The notes under the pieces are model-generated. The model saw nothing but the letters and a program-made list of their open reading frames with translations. It made no database searches and had not been told where the DNA came from. The translations under genes were made by a program, and so were the position numbers. This document shows, piece by piece, positions 16,580-25,350 of a stretch of DNA of 64,000 bases; position 1 is the stretch's first letter; the number at the start of each line of letters is the position of its first letter. This DNA comes from Olsenella_L sp051876355 (GTDB lineage: Bacteria; Actinomycetota; Coriobacteriia; Coriobacteriales; Atopobiaceae). The DNA lies in assembly GCA_051876355.1 (NCBI GenBank), contig JBJEHU010000033.1, positions 41,052 to 105,051 on the forward strand. The letters are read 5' to 3'.

Positions 16580-19228
16580 ATGAGCACTGCTGAGTACAAG
16601 ACGATGACAACAGCGGAGATCCGCGACGATTTCCTGCGCTTCTTCGAGAGCAAGGGCTGCAGGCTCTATCCCTCCTCCTCGCTCATCCCCGACGACCCGT
16701 CGCTGCTCCTTGCAAACGCTGGCATGAACCAGTTCAAGGAGTATTACCAGGGCACGAAGACCATGAAGGAGATCGGTGCCTGCTCCTGCCAGAAGTGCCT
16801 GCGCACGAACGATATCGACAACATCGGCGATGCCCGCCACCTGTCGTTCTTCGAGATGCTTGGCAACTTCAGCTTCGGCGGCTACACGAAGGCGGATGCA
16901 ATCTCGTGGGCCTATGAGTTCATCACGGGCGAGGAGCACCTTGGCCTTCCGAAGGACCGTCTCTACATGACGGTCTTCAAGGACGACGACGAGGCCATCG
17001 AGCTCTGGCATGCCCAGGGCGTGCCGTATGACCACATCTCGCGTCTCGGCGCAGAGGACAACTTCTGGGCAGCAGGACCTACCGGCCCCTGCGGCCCGTG
17101 CTCCGAGATCTACTTCGACCAGGGCCCTGCCTTCGAAGGCGAGCGCCCGGGCGACGACGGCGACCGCTATCTCGAGTTCTGGAACCTCGTCTTCACGCAG
17201 TATGACCGCCAGGAGGACGGCTCGATGCCGGACCTTCCGCACCGCAACATCGATACGGGCATGGGCCTTGAGCGCATCGCTGCCATCATGCAGCACAAGG
17301 GCTCGAACTATGAGGGCGATGTCATGCGTTCCCTCATCGCGCTCGGCGAGAAGCTTGCCGGTGTCGAGTACCATGGCAGCTCGCACCTTGCCTCCGACAA
17401 GAGCCTGCGCATCCTGGCCGACCATTCCCGTGCCGTCACGTTCATGATCGGCGACGGCATCCTGCCTTCGAACGAGGGCCGCGGCTATGTCCTGAGGAGG
17501 CTCCTGCGCCGTGCCGTCTACCATGGACGCCTGCTCGGCATCGAGGGCCCGTTCCTCACGACGTATGCGCATGAGGTGACGAAGATTCTGGGCGATGTCT
17601 ATCCGGAGCTCGTCGAGAACCAGGCGCTCATCGACGGCATCATCGCTGCAGAGGAGGAGCGCTTCCGTGGCACCCTCGACGCAGGCGAGACGATGCTCGA
17701 CTCCGAGATGGCAAAGCTCGGCGAGGGCGAGCAGCTTTCCGGCGATGTGGCCTTCAGGCTCCATGACACGTATGGCTTCCCGATCGACCTCACGCGCGAG
17801 ATCTCCGAGACGGCAGGACATGCAGTCGATATGGCAGCCTTCCAGGCAGCCATGGACGCCCAGAAGGAGCGCGCACGCAAGAGCGCGAACCGCGATGCCT
17901 GGGGCCAGGCAAACAACGTGTGGACGGCCCTCTCTGACCGTCTGCCGAAGACGGAATTCACGGGATACGATTCCGACGAGCTCGAGGGTGCGAAGGTCCT
18001 CGCTATCGTCGTGGACGGCGAAGAGGTCAAGAGCGCAGAAGCTGGCCAGGACGTTGAGGTCGTGCTCGACAGGACCCCGTTCTACGCCGAGATGGGCGGC
18101 CAGGTCGGCGACACCGGCGTGCTCTCCGGCGTGTCGGCACGCCTTGCCGTGACGGATACGAAGGGCCATAGCGGCATGAGCGCCCATGTGGCGACAGTCG
18201 AGGAGGGCGAGCTCCATGTCGGAGACACGCTTTCCTGCACCGTCGACCACGGCAGGCGCGAGCTCATCCGCCGCAACCATACGGCGACGCACCTGCTCGA
18301 CGCTGCGCTCAAGCAGGTCCTGGGCGACCATGTGAACCAGGCAGGCTCTCTTGTCGAGCCCGACCGCCTGCGCTTCGACTTCACGCACTTCGAGGCGCTC
18401 ACGAAGGATGAGATCGAGCGCGTCGAGGGCCTCGTGAATGCTGAGATCTTCGCTGCCGAGCCGATTGTCACGAAGGTCATGGGCCTCGAGGAGGCAAAGG
18501 CTTCGGGCGCCGTTGCGCTCTTCGGCGAGAAGTACGGCGACACCGTGAGGGTCGTCTCGACGGGCGAGGGCGACCATCCGTTCTCCCGCGAGCTCTGCGG
18601 CGGCACGCATGCGAGGAATACGGCCGAGCTTGGCTTCTTCAAGATCGTGTCCGAGAGCTCTGTCGGCTCCAACGCCCGCCGTATCGAGGCAGTGACGTCT
18701 GCCGGCGCCATCGAGTACGTCGACGAGAGGCTCTGCGTCCTCGACGATGTGGCATCCGAGCTCAAATGCCAGCCGAAGGATGTGATTGCACGCATCGAGG
18801 CGCTCCAGCAGGAGCTCCGTGCGGCAGAGCGCAAGGCAGAGGACCTCATGTACGGCAGCTCCTCTGACCAGGTCGCACAGGCCGTGAAGGCAGCAGAGCA
18901 GCTCGACGGCTACAAGTGCGTCTTCGCGAAGCTCTCCGGCATGTCCGGCAAGGAGCTGCGCTCCGTGTGGGACGCCGTGAGGGATGGCATGAATGGCGAG
19001 CCCTGCGCTGCTGTCATTGCATCCGAGGCTGACGGCAAGGTCGCCCTCCTTGCAGCAGCCACCGAGACGGCTGTTGCCAAGGGCTTCAATGCCGGCAAGA
19101 TCATCAAGGAGATCTCCGGCCTCGTCGGCGGCCGTGGCGGCGGCAGGCCGCAGATGGCCCAGGCCGGCGGCTCCGATGCATCCGGCATCGACCGTGCGCT
19201 CGAGCGTGCCAAGGAGCTTGCCAAGTGA
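16580..19228 (+). CDS. alaS: Alanyl-tRNA synthetase
   Basis: A full-length class II synthetase of 882 residues. The catalytic domain contains PSSSLIPDDPSLLLANAGMNQF and HTxxSFFEMLGNFSFG-type motifs (RHLSFFEMLGNFSFGGY). The editing domain has HTATH near residue 569, and CGGTHARNT near 672 supplies the zinc/editing Cys and His. The C-Ala domain ends with GGRGGGRPQMAQAGG. Its stop overlaps the yqgF start. Confidence 0.98.
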   Translation: MSTAEYKTMTTAEIRDDFLRFFESKGCRLYPSSSLIPDDPSLLLANAGMNQFKEYYQGTKTMKEIGACSCQKCLRTNDIDNIGDARHLSFFEMLGNFSFGGYTKADAISWAYEFITGEEHLGLPKDRLYMTVFKDDDEAIELWHAQGVPYDHISRLGAEDNFWAAGPTGPCGPCSEIYFDQGPAFEGERPGDDGDRYLEFWNLVFTQYDRQEDGSMPDLPHRNIDTGMGLERIAAIMQHKGSNYEGDVMRSLIALGEKLAGVEYHGSSHLASDKSLRILADHSRAVTFMIGDGILPSNEGRGYVLRRLLRRAVYHGRLLGIEGPFLTTYAHEVTKILGDVYPELVENQALIDGIIAAEEERFRGTLDAGETMLDSEMAKLGEGEQLSGDVAFRLHDTYGFPIDLTREISETAGHAVDMAAFQAAMDAQKERARKSANRDAWGQANNVWTALSDRLPKTEFTGYDSDELEGAKVLAIVVDGEEVKSAEAGQDVEVVLDRTPFYAEMGGQVGDTGVLSGVSARLAVTDTKGHSGMSAHVATVEEGELHVGDTLSCTVDHGRRELIRRNHTATHLLDAALKQVLGDHVNQAGSLVEPDRLRFDFTHFEALTKDEIERVEGLVNAEIFAAEPIVTKVMGLEEAKASGAVALFGEKYGDTVRVVSTGEGDHPFSRELCGGTHARNTAELGFFKIVSESSVGSNARRIEAVTSAGAIEYVDERLCVLDDVASELKCQPKDVIARIEALQQELRAAERKAEDLMYGSSSDQVAQAVKAAEQLDGYKCVFAKLSGMSGKELRSVWDAVRDGMNGEPCAAVIASEADGKVALLAAATETAVAKGFNAGKIIKEISGLVGGRGGGRPQMAQAGGSDASGIDRALERAKELAK

Positions 19229-19653
19229 GGGCGCTTGCGCTCGATATCGGCGATGCACGCATAGGGATTGCCGCAAGCGATGCCTCTGGCATGCTTGCGG
19301 TCCCCGTCTGCGTGCTTCCAGCCCAGGAAGTCCTCTCGAACTCCCGGAACTTCCGCCGCGTCATCGAGGACCATGAGCCGGAGATCCTCGTCTGCGGCCG
19401 TCCGAAGACGATGGCAGGGGAGGACGGTCCCCAGGCAGAGAAGATCATGACAGAGGCAAGAAGCATTGCCGAGAAGCTGGATCTTCCGGTCGAATTCGAG
19501 GATGAGCGTCTCTCCTCGAGCGAAGCGAAAAGGATCCTGCGCGCCCAAGGCCTCTCCGAGAAGCAGATGCGTGGCAAGGTCGACTCGGTCGCAGCGTCGC
19601 TCTTTCTCCAGACATGGCTCGACGCAAGGCGTGCGCATGCGCAAGAAGCCTGA
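19225..19653 (+). CDS. ruvX: YqgF/RuvX family putative pre-16S rRNA nuclease
   Basis: A 142-residue RNase H-fold protein. It begins RALALDIGDARIGIA, the family catalytic Asp motif. DERLSSSEA carries the Glu region and KVDSVAASLFLQTWLD the final Asp. In bacteria the family is linked to 16S rRNA 5' maturation. The start is GTG overlapping the alaS stop (4 bases), and alaS-yqgF is a common gene order. The terminator at 19679 closes the unit. Confidence 0.92.
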   Translation: MRALALDIGDARIGIAASDASGMLAVPVCVLPAQEVLSNSRNFRRVIEDHEPEILVCGRPKTMAGEDGPQAEKIMTEARSIAEKLDLPVEFEDERLSSSEAKRILRAQGLSEKQMRGKVDSVAASLFLQTWLDARRAHAQEA

Positions 19654-19678
19654 TTTCATTCAAGAGGCAAAGCCTCGG

Positions 19679-19713
19679 TGCCCTTTCCTGCAGAAGCGGG
19701 GAAGGGCATTTTT
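19679..19713 (+). terminator. Terminator after yqgF
   Basis: A 10-bp stem (19679-19688 with 19699-19708, one G-T pair) and a TTTTT run. The adjacent 3' end of yqgF supports it. Confidence 0.85.
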
Positions 19714-20130
19714 CATGCCGAAATTTCAGGAACTGGTATCAGACAGGTCCGACCACAATGTTTGAGCTGTCAAGTAAAACAGAAGATTTGGACAGAAAAG
19801 ATGCTGGTGCCGGAATATATTCCAGTGCTTGATAGTTTAGGAACTTTGTAAAAATATGCAAAATGTGAATTTGCAAGCAAAATTACGTAGACGGCGTGCC
19901 AGAAAATGGCTGTTTTAACCGTAATACGAAAAATCATTTTGAATAAATAGCAGGTAAAAACGTTCCCGGAACCGCTATATACGAAAAAAAGTTATTTCGG
20001 TAGGTAGTTCTCAGTGTTGAAGAAATGTCGGGGAAATATAATGTCCCGGTGTGGAAAACATGGTGGACTCGTAGAGCACACCGGTCCACATGTTCTGTAG
20101 GCAGCGTGAGAGAAGTAAGGAGGAAGTTGG
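19714..20130. promoter_or_regulatory. AT-rich control region upstream of the mannose PTS operon
   Basis: About 420 bases without a gene, much richer in A+T than the rest of the window. It holds a perfect 12-bp palindrome GGAATATATTCC (19812-19823), a perfect TATAAT (20037-20042) without a matching -35, and a stem-loop at 20056-20101. The operon ribosome site AAGGAGGAAG lies just before ATG 20131. The size and composition fit a strong, regulated promoter region. I see no small gene in it. Confidence 0.55.
20056..20101 (+). promoter_or_regulatory. Leader stem-loop ahead of PTS operon
   Basis: Arms AACATGGTGGAC and GTCCACATGTT pair over 11 bp with one bulged G and a 15-base loop. It stands about 30 bases before the IIAB start and after the TATAAT box, so it would be in the leader RNA. 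Alternatively it is a DNA operator. There is no T run, so a plain terminator is unlikely. Confidence 0.4.
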
Positions 20131-21117
20131 ATGGTAGGAATCGTCCTGGCAAGCCATGGCAAGTTCGCCGAAGGCATCAAGGAATCCGGAAGCATGATCT
20201 TTGGTCCTCAGGAGGACGTCGCCGCTGTTGTCCTGACCCCCGACATGGGTCCTGACGACATGCACAAGAAGCTGCTTGACGCCATCGCCACTTTCAGCGA
20301 TCAGGAGCACGTCCTGTTCTTGGTCGATCTCTGGGGTGGCACACCGTTCAACCAGGTTTCACGCATCATCGACGAGGAGAAGCACGAGGACTGGGTCGCA
20401 ATCACCGGCCTCAACCTTCCGATGCTCGTCAGCGCGTATGGCTCCCGTATGGGTGCCGACACCGCTGTCGACGTCATGAAGGAGATCTTCCCCGAGTCCA
20501 AGGATGGCATCAAGGTGAAGCCTGAGGAGCTCGAGCCGAAGTCTGAGACGGCGGCACCCGCTCCTGCTGCAGCTGCGGCCCCGCAGGGCGCCATTCCTGA
20601 GGGAACGGTGCTTGGCACAGGCCACATCAACTACGCGTATGTCCGCATCGACACCCGTCTGCTCCACGGCCAGGTCGCAACGGCTTGGACGAAGCAGGTC
20701 AACCCGGACCGCATCCTGGTTGTCTCCGACGGCGTCGCGCACGACGAGCTGCGCAAGACCATGATCGTGCAGGCTGCACCTCCAGGAGTCCATGTCCATG
20801 TCATCCCGATCAGCAAGCTGGTCCAGGTCGACAAGGATCCGCGCTTCGGTGCGACGAAGGCCATGGTGCTCTTCGAGACTCCGCAGGACCTGCTCGAGGC
20901 CGAGAAGGGTGGCGTCAAGTTCCCGAAGGTGTGCATCGGCTCTATGGCACATTCCGCCGGCAAGACCGTCATCAACCAGGCAATCGCCTGCGATGAGGAA
21001 GATGTCAAGACGCTCAAGGCTTGCCGTGATAACGGCACCGAGTTCTACGTACAGAAGGTCCCGTCGGACCGCGTCGAAGACATCTGGAAGCTTCTTGCCG
21101 AAAAGAACATGGCCTAG
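20131..21117 (+). CDS. manX: Mannose-family PTS EIIAB fusion
   Basis: The cytoplasmic phosphotransfer protein of a mannose/fructose/sorbose-type PTS. The IIA domain (about 1-125) has the phospho-His in VLASHGKFAEG (H9) and LVDLWGGTPFN. An Ala/Pro linker (141-156) leads to the IIB domain (165-328), with the phospho-His in VRIDTRLLHGQ (H179). The fused IIAB layout is the ManX type. The operon continues with IIC, IID and DUF956. The likely sugar is mannose or glucose, by family only. Confidence 0.95.
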   Translation: MVGIVLASHGKFAEGIKESGSMIFGPQEDVAAVVLTPDMGPDDMHKKLLDAIATFSDQEHVLFLVDLWGGTPFNQVSRIIDEEKHEDWVAITGLNLPMLVSAYGSRMGADTAVDVMKEIFPESKDGIKVKPEELEPKSETAAPAPAAAAAPQGAIPEGTVLGTGHINYAYVRIDTRLLHGQVATAWTKQVNPDRILVVSDGVAHDELRKTMIVQAAPPGVHVHVIPISKLVQVDKDPRFGATKAMVLFETPQDLLEAEKGGVKFPKVCIGSMAHSAGKTVINQAIACDEEDVKTLKACRDNGTEFYVQKVPSDRVEDIWKLLAEKNMA

Positions 21118-21132
21118 AGAAGGAGGGAATGT

Positions 21133-21948
21133 ATGTCACCTATTACGGTACTTCTGGTCATTATCGTGGCCTTCCTGGCAGGCATGGAAGGCATCCTCGA
21201 TGAGTGGGAATTCCATCAGCCGCTCGTTGCCTGCACGCTCATCGGCCTCGTCACGGGCCATCTCGATGCAGGCATCATCCTCGGCGGCCAGCTGCAGATG
21301 ATTGCTCTTGGCTGGGCAAACATCGGCGCTGCTGTCGCTCCTGATGCAGCTCTCGCTTCCGTCGCCTCCGCCATCATAATGGTCCTCGCCCTCAACGGCG
21401 GCGGCAACCAGCAGGACGCCATCACGACGTCCATGGCAGTGGCAATCCCGCTGTCCGTCGCAGGCCTCTTCCTGACGATGATCTGCCGTACGATCGCTAC
21501 GGCTATGGTCCACGGCATGGATGCTTGCGCCGAGAAGGACGATATGGCCGGCATCGACCGCTGGCAGTACGCTGCAATCGCTATGCAGGGCCTCCGTATC
21601 GCTATCCCGGCAGCCTGCCTCTGCTTCATTCCGTCTGAGGCTGTTACGGCAGCACTGAACGCTATGCCCGCCTGGCTCACCGGCGGCATGGCAGTCGGCG
21701 GCGGCATGGTCGCTGCAGTCGGCTACTGCATGGTCATCAACATGATGGCTTCCAAGGAGGTCTGGCCGTTCTTCGCACTCGGCTTCGTCCTCGCAGCCAT
21801 CAAGGAGCTCACGCTCATCGCTCTCGGTGTCATCGGCGTCTCCCTCGCTGTCATCTACCTTGGCCTCAAGGACATGGCAAAGAGCGGCGCTGGCGCAGCT
21901 GCCGGTTCCGGCGACCCGCTGGGCGACATTCTGGACGACTACGAATAG
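21133..21948 (+). CDS. manY: Mannose-family PTS EIIC permease
   Basis: A 271-residue membrane subunit with the family opening ITVLLVIIVAFLAGMEGILDEWEFHQPLVACTL in two short hydrophobic segments, then GHLDAGIILGGQLQMIALGWANIGAAVAPDAALA. Many small residues and hydrophobic helices run throughout. Together with IID it forms the sugar channel. The start lies 15 bases after IIAB with AGAAGGAGGG before it. Confidence 0.95.
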   Translation: MSPITVLLVIIVAFLAGMEGILDEWEFHQPLVACTLIGLVTGHLDAGIILGGQLQMIALGWANIGAAVAPDAALASVASAIIMVLALNGGGNQQDAITTSMAVAIPLSVAGLFLTMICRTIATAMVHGMDACAEKDDMAGIDRWQYAAIAMQGLRIAIPAACLCFIPSEAVTAALNAMPAWLTGGMAVGGGMVAAVGYCMVINMMASKEVWPFFALGFVLAAIKELTLIALGVIGVSLAVIYLGLKDMAKSGAGAAAGSGDPLGDILDDYE

Positions 21949-21966
21949 CAGAAGGAGTGTGAAACC

Positions 21967-22911
21967 ATGGCAGAAGCAGCTATTGAGAAGACTGAAGACG
22001 GCAAGATCAAGCTGTCTAAGGCAACCCGTTGGGCGGTCTGCAACCGTCACCAGTATCTCCAGGGTTCCTGGAACTACGAACGTATGCAGAACGGCGGCTG
22101 GTGCTTCGCAATGATCCCGGCCATCAAGGCCCTCTACAAGGATCCTGAGGATCAGAAGGCAGCACTCAAGCGCCACCTCGAGTTCTACAACACGCACCCG
22201 TACGTGTCCGCTCCGGTCATCGGCGTTGTCCTCGCAATGGAGGAGGAGCGCGCTAACGGCGCTCCGATCGACGACGTTGCAATCCAGGGCGTCAAGGTCG
22301 GCATGATGGGCCCGCTCGCCGGCGTCGGCGACCCGGTCTTCTGGTACACGGTGCGCCCGATTCTCGGCGCTCTCGGTGCCTCCCTGGCCCTTTCCGGCTC
22401 CATCGTCGGTCCTCTTCTGTTCTTCATTGCCTGGAACGTCATTCGTATCGCCTTCCTGTGGTACACGCAGGAGGCAGGCTACAATCTGGGCACCTCCATC
22501 ACGAAGGACCTCTCCGGCGGCCTGCTCGGCAGGCTGACCGAAGGCGCATCCATCCTCGGCATGTTCATCATCGGTGCCCTGGTCGAGCGCTGGGTCTCCA
22601 TCAACTTCACCCCGGTTGTCGCTCAGATTCCGCAGCAGGAGGGCGCCTACATCGACTGGGCAAACCTGCCTGCCGGTGCTGACGGCATCAAGGAAGCGCT
22701 GACGATGTACAACTCCATCGGCGCAACCGCCCTCAACCCCGTCAAGACCGTCACCCTGCAGTCCAACCTCGACCAGCTCATCCCTGGCCTCGCTGCAGTC
22801 GGCCTGACGCTGTTCTGCTGCTGGCTCCTCAAGAAGAAGGTCTCGCCGATTGTCATCATCCTGTGCCTCTTCGCACTTGGTATCGTCGGCCGTCTCCTGG
22901 GCTTCCTGTAG
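21967..22911 (+). CDS. manZ: Mannose-family PTS EIID subunit
   Basis: A 314-residue IID protein. The cytosolic N-terminal half has QYLQGSWNYERMQNGGWCFAMIPAIKALY and GVVLAMEEERANGAPID. GVKVGMMGPLAGVGDPVFWYTVRPIL is the signature of the family. Membrane helices are near the C-terminus (GLTLFCCWLLKKKVSPIVIILCLFALGIVGRLLGFL). It forms the transport complex with IIC. The terminator at 22934 separates it from the DUF956 gene. Confidence 0.95.
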   Translation: MAEAAIEKTEDGKIKLSKATRWAVCNRHQYLQGSWNYERMQNGGWCFAMIPAIKALYKDPEDQKAALKRHLEFYNTHPYVSAPVIGVVLAMEEERANGAPIDDVAIQGVKVGMMGPLAGVGDPVFWYTVRPILGALGASLALSGSIVGPLLFFIAWNVIRIAFLWYTQEAGYNLGTSITKDLSGGLLGRLTEGASILGMFIIGALVERWVSINFTPVVAQIPQQEGAYIDWANLPAGADGIKEALTMYNSIGATALNPVKTVTLQSNLDQLIPGLAAVGLTLFCCWLLKKKVSPIVIILCLFALGIVGRLLGFL

Positions 22912-22933
22912 GATTCGCGCACGTGTTACCATG

Positions 22934-22967
22934 GGCCGTGCTTCCGCAAGGGGGCACGGCCTTTCTT
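22934..22967 (+). terminator. Terminator between manZ and DUF956 gene
   Basis: GGCCGTGC (22934-22941) pairs with GCACGGCC (22954-22961), followed by TTTCTT. It probably gives partial read-through, because the next gene belongs to the same functional unit. Confidence 0.75.
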
Positions 22968-22984
22968 CGATTAAGGAGTTCTTA

Positions 22985-23398
22985 ATGGTCCAGTCGCAGA
23001 ACAGCTCGGTGGAATACACCTGCAAGGCAAGCTCGCTCCAGGGCCTTACCTCTACCGGCGACCTCATGGTCGGCAACAATGCCCTCGAGTACTACAACGA
23101 GCGCAATACCGAGGACTACATCCAGATTCCCTGGAACGAGGTCGACTACATCTCTGCCTCGGTCTACGGCAAGCGCCATATTGCCCGCTGGGCTGTCTTT
23201 ACGAAGGAGAACGGCCACTTCACGTTCTCCGCGAAGAACAACAGAGAGGCGCTCAGGGCCATCCGCGAGCATGTCGACCCGAACAGGATGCTGCGTTCTC
23301 CTGACTTCTTCGATGTCTTCCGTGGTGGCATGAAGGCAATCGGCCACCGCATCGTGGGCGTCTTCCATCCCAGCAAGGATGCTGCAGGAGAAGAGTAA
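22985..23398 (+). CDS. manO: DUF956 family protein (ManO), mannose PTS partner
   Basis: A 137-residue soluble protein of the DUF956 family, regularly found after mannose PTS genes in Firmicutes and Coriobacteriia. It shows a PH-like pattern: SLQGLTSTGDLMVGNNALEYYNERN, then IPWNEVDYISASVYGK. The likely role is an accessory or regulator of the PTS (ManO); the mechanism is not known. The start is ATG 22985 after TAAGGAG; open frame upstream crosses the terminator and is not used. Confidence 0.85.
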   Translation: MVQSQNSSVEYTCKASSLQGLTSTGDLMVGNNALEYYNERNTEDYIQIPWNEVDYISASVYGKRHIARWAVFTKENGHFTFSAKNNREALRAIREHVDPNRMLRSPDFFDVFRGGMKAIGHRIVGVFHPSKDAAGEE

Positions 23399-23433
23399 GC
23401 TTCTGCCTCGATGCATGCATGCTGTCAGCGTTT

Positions 23434-23460
23434 ACGCAGCTTGAAGGCTCAAGTCTGCGT
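23434..23460 (+). terminator. Stem-loop after DUF956 gene
   Basis: ACGCAGCTTGA (23434-23444), a 4-base loop, then TCAAG-T-CTGCGT with one bulge. Only a weak T content follows, so it is a possible terminator of the PTS unit. The rest of the 191-bp gap to mltG holds a 12-bp palindrome AGATGGCCATCT (23472-23483) and nothing else I recognise. Confidence 0.4.
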
Positions 23461-23589
23461 AGTTCCTCTGTAGATGGCCATCTGCCCCAGAGCAGGTTGC
23501 ACATTCGGCGTATTCTCAAGGACACTCAAGAAATCTGCCAGTTTGCCCTCACGATCTTCGGGTAGCTGCAACTAGGATAAGGATTGCCC

Positions 23590-24840
23590 ATGAGTTCGAC
23601 TCCCCGTCACGAATCGCGCCAGCCTCGCCGCCGCTCGGCAGGTCATGCTGTGGGGACCGTGCCAGCGACGCATCTGTCATCGCGCACGGCGCAGGTGACG
23701 CAGAGGACGCGCGAGAAGAGCCGTGCAGGCCATGTGCGCGAAGTCGAGCGCAAGTCGTCCCATGGACCGGCTCCCTACATCCTGGGCACGATCATCGCTG
23801 TCGCCGTCCTGGCATTTCTTGCGGTCCGTGTCCTTCCGACAGTCCTGAACAAGATCAACAGCACGGGCTCCACGACGACGGTCGAGGAGGGCACCGAAGT
23901 CACGGTCACGATTCCGAAGGGTGCCTCGGGCCAGACGATCTTCAAGGCGCTTGTCGAGGCTGGCCTTCTCGACAACAGCCAGTCGAGCGATTTCCTGAAT
24001 GCGTACAAGAGCCACGGCGACAATGCCCAGATGCAGGCAGGCACGTATACGATCGTGGCAGGCACATCGGTCTCCGATATCGTGGACGATCTCATTGCCG
24101 GACCGAGCTCGAGCTATGCCTACAAGCTGACCGTGCCTGAAGGCTATACGGTCGCAAAGACGGCTGCTGCCGTCGCAGAGGCCATTCCTTCCATCTCTGC
24201 CGATGATTTCCTCGCTCAGGCAAAGGCCTCGAACTATGTGGCCGACTATCCGTTCCTGAGCTCTGCAGCAGATGATTCCCTCGAAGGCTACCTCTTCCCG
24301 AAGACCTATACATTCAATGCCGACGTGGATGCCGATACCGTCATCCGCACCATGCTCACGCAGTACCAGACAGAGATGGCTGCCCTCGACTTCTCGACGG
24401 CAGAGGCCGCGATCCAGTCGCGCTACGGCGTCACGATGTCCGACTACGACGTGATGATCATGGCATCGATCATCGAGCGCGAGGCTGTGACGGACGATCA
24501 GCGCGCCAATATCTCCTCGGTGTTCTACAACCGCCTTCAGGCGGGCATGCCGCTCCAGAGCGATGCGACGATGGGCTATGTGACAGGCGGCGAGGTGACG
24601 GCTGACAATCTCAAGCAGGAGTCGCCGTACAACACGTATCTGAACGAGGGCCTGCCCCCGACACCGATCTGCGCGCCGAGCATCGCCTCCATCCAGGCCG
24701 CGCTTGCGCCTGCCGATACGAACTACCTCTACTTCTATATCGTGCAGGAGAACGGCCAGACGGTCTCGAGCTTCTCCGAGACGTATGACGAGCACCTGGC
24801 AAGCATTGCTGCCAGCAGCAACGCCGAGACGGGGGAGTAG
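23590..24840 (+). CDS. mltG: Endolytic murein transglycosylase MltG (YceG)
   Basis: MltG cuts nascent glycan strands and probably ends peptidoglycan polymerisation. The 416-residue protein has an Arg-rich cytosolic N-terminus (about 55 residues), one membrane helix (ILGTIIAVAVLAFLAVRVLPTVL), a LysM-like region (VTIPKGASGQTIFKALVEAGLL) and the YceG catalytic domain. The catalytic Glu is in MASIIEREA near residue 296, followed by NRLQAGMPLQSDATMGYV and LPPTPICAPS. ATG 23590 follows AAGGA; an upstream TTG at 23584 lacks a ribosome site. Confidence 0.94.
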   Translation: MSSTPRHESRQPRRRSAGHAVGTVPATHLSSRTAQVTQRTREKSRAGHVREVERKSSHGPAPYILGTIIAVAVLAFLAVRVLPTVLNKINSTGSTTTVEEGTEVTVTIPKGASGQTIFKALVEAGLLDNSQSSDFLNAYKSHGDNAQMQAGTYTIVAGTSVSDIVDDLIAGPSSSYAYKLTVPEGYTVAKTAAAVAEAIPSISADDFLAQAKASNYVADYPFLSSAADDSLEGYLFPKTYTFNADVDADTVIRTMLTQYQTEMAALDFSTAEAAIQSRYGVTMSDYDVMIMASIIEREAVTDDQRANISSVFYNRLQAGMPLQSDATMGYVTGGEVTADNLKQESPYNTYLNEGLPPTPICAPSIASIQAALAPADTNYLYFYIVQENGQTVSSFSETYDEHLASIAASSNAETGE

Positions 24841-24846
24841 GAAGGC

Positions 24847-25350
24847 GTGTCTGTCTTCGAGGCAAGCCGCTATGTCGCGCGCATCGAGCTCATCGATCTC
24901 GAGGAGCTCTGGCAGGAAGGCGTGCGCTTCCTTCTCGTCGACCGCGACAATACCTGCATGGCACGCTCCACGATGCGCGTCGAGCCTCCAGTAGCGGCAT
25001 GGTTCGGGAAAGCCCACAATCTTGGCTTTGCAACCTGCCTTGTCTCGAACAACTTCCACGGGACGGACGTCGAGGCGACGGCACGCTCTCTTGGCTCGAC
25101 CGTTGTGCACCACGCAATGAAGCCCGCACCGTTCGCTCTGACGCATGCGCTTGCCCGCGAGGGGTTTTCTGCCTCCGAGTCAGTGCTTATCGGCGACCAG
25201 ATTTTCACGGATGTCGTGGCAGGACATCTGGCGCACATCCCGACCATACTCGTGCATCCGCTTTCGCGCACAGACCTCTGGTACACGCAGATCTTCCGTC
25301 TTGTCGAGCATCCGCTCCTCAAGGGCCATACGTTCGAAGGCGACAGATGA
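24847..25350 (+). CDS. YqeG family HAD-type phosphatase
   Basis: A 167-residue HAD-IIIA phosphatase. It has the nucleophile pair D32/D34 (LLVDRDNT), a motif II Ser in LVSNN, the motif III Lys in MKPAPFALTHAL, and motif IV GDQIFTDV. It resembles B. subtilis YqeG and yeast Gep4 (a phosphatidylglycerophosphate phosphatase), so a lipid-phosphate role is possible but unproven. The start is GTG 24847, 6 bases after mltG. Its stop overlaps the next start (ATGA). Confidence 0.85.
   Translation: MSVFEASRYVARIELIDLEELWQEGVRFLLVDRDNTCMARSTMRVEPPVAAWFGKAHNLGFATCLVSNNFHGTDVEATARSLGSTVVHHAMKPAPFALTHALAREGFSASESVLIGDQIFTDVVAGHLAHIPTILVHPLSRTDLWYTQIFRLVEHPLLKGHTFEGDR

Noticed and set aside
16529..19276. 915-codon minus-strand frame opposite alaS
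   Set aside because: A shadow of alaS in GC-rich codons; no domain or ribosome-site evidence.
24999..25346. Longer form of the prepilin peptidase starting inside yqeG
   Set aside because: The extra part is out-of-frame reading of yqeG; ATG 25347 overlaps the yqeG stop and gives a proper membrane start.
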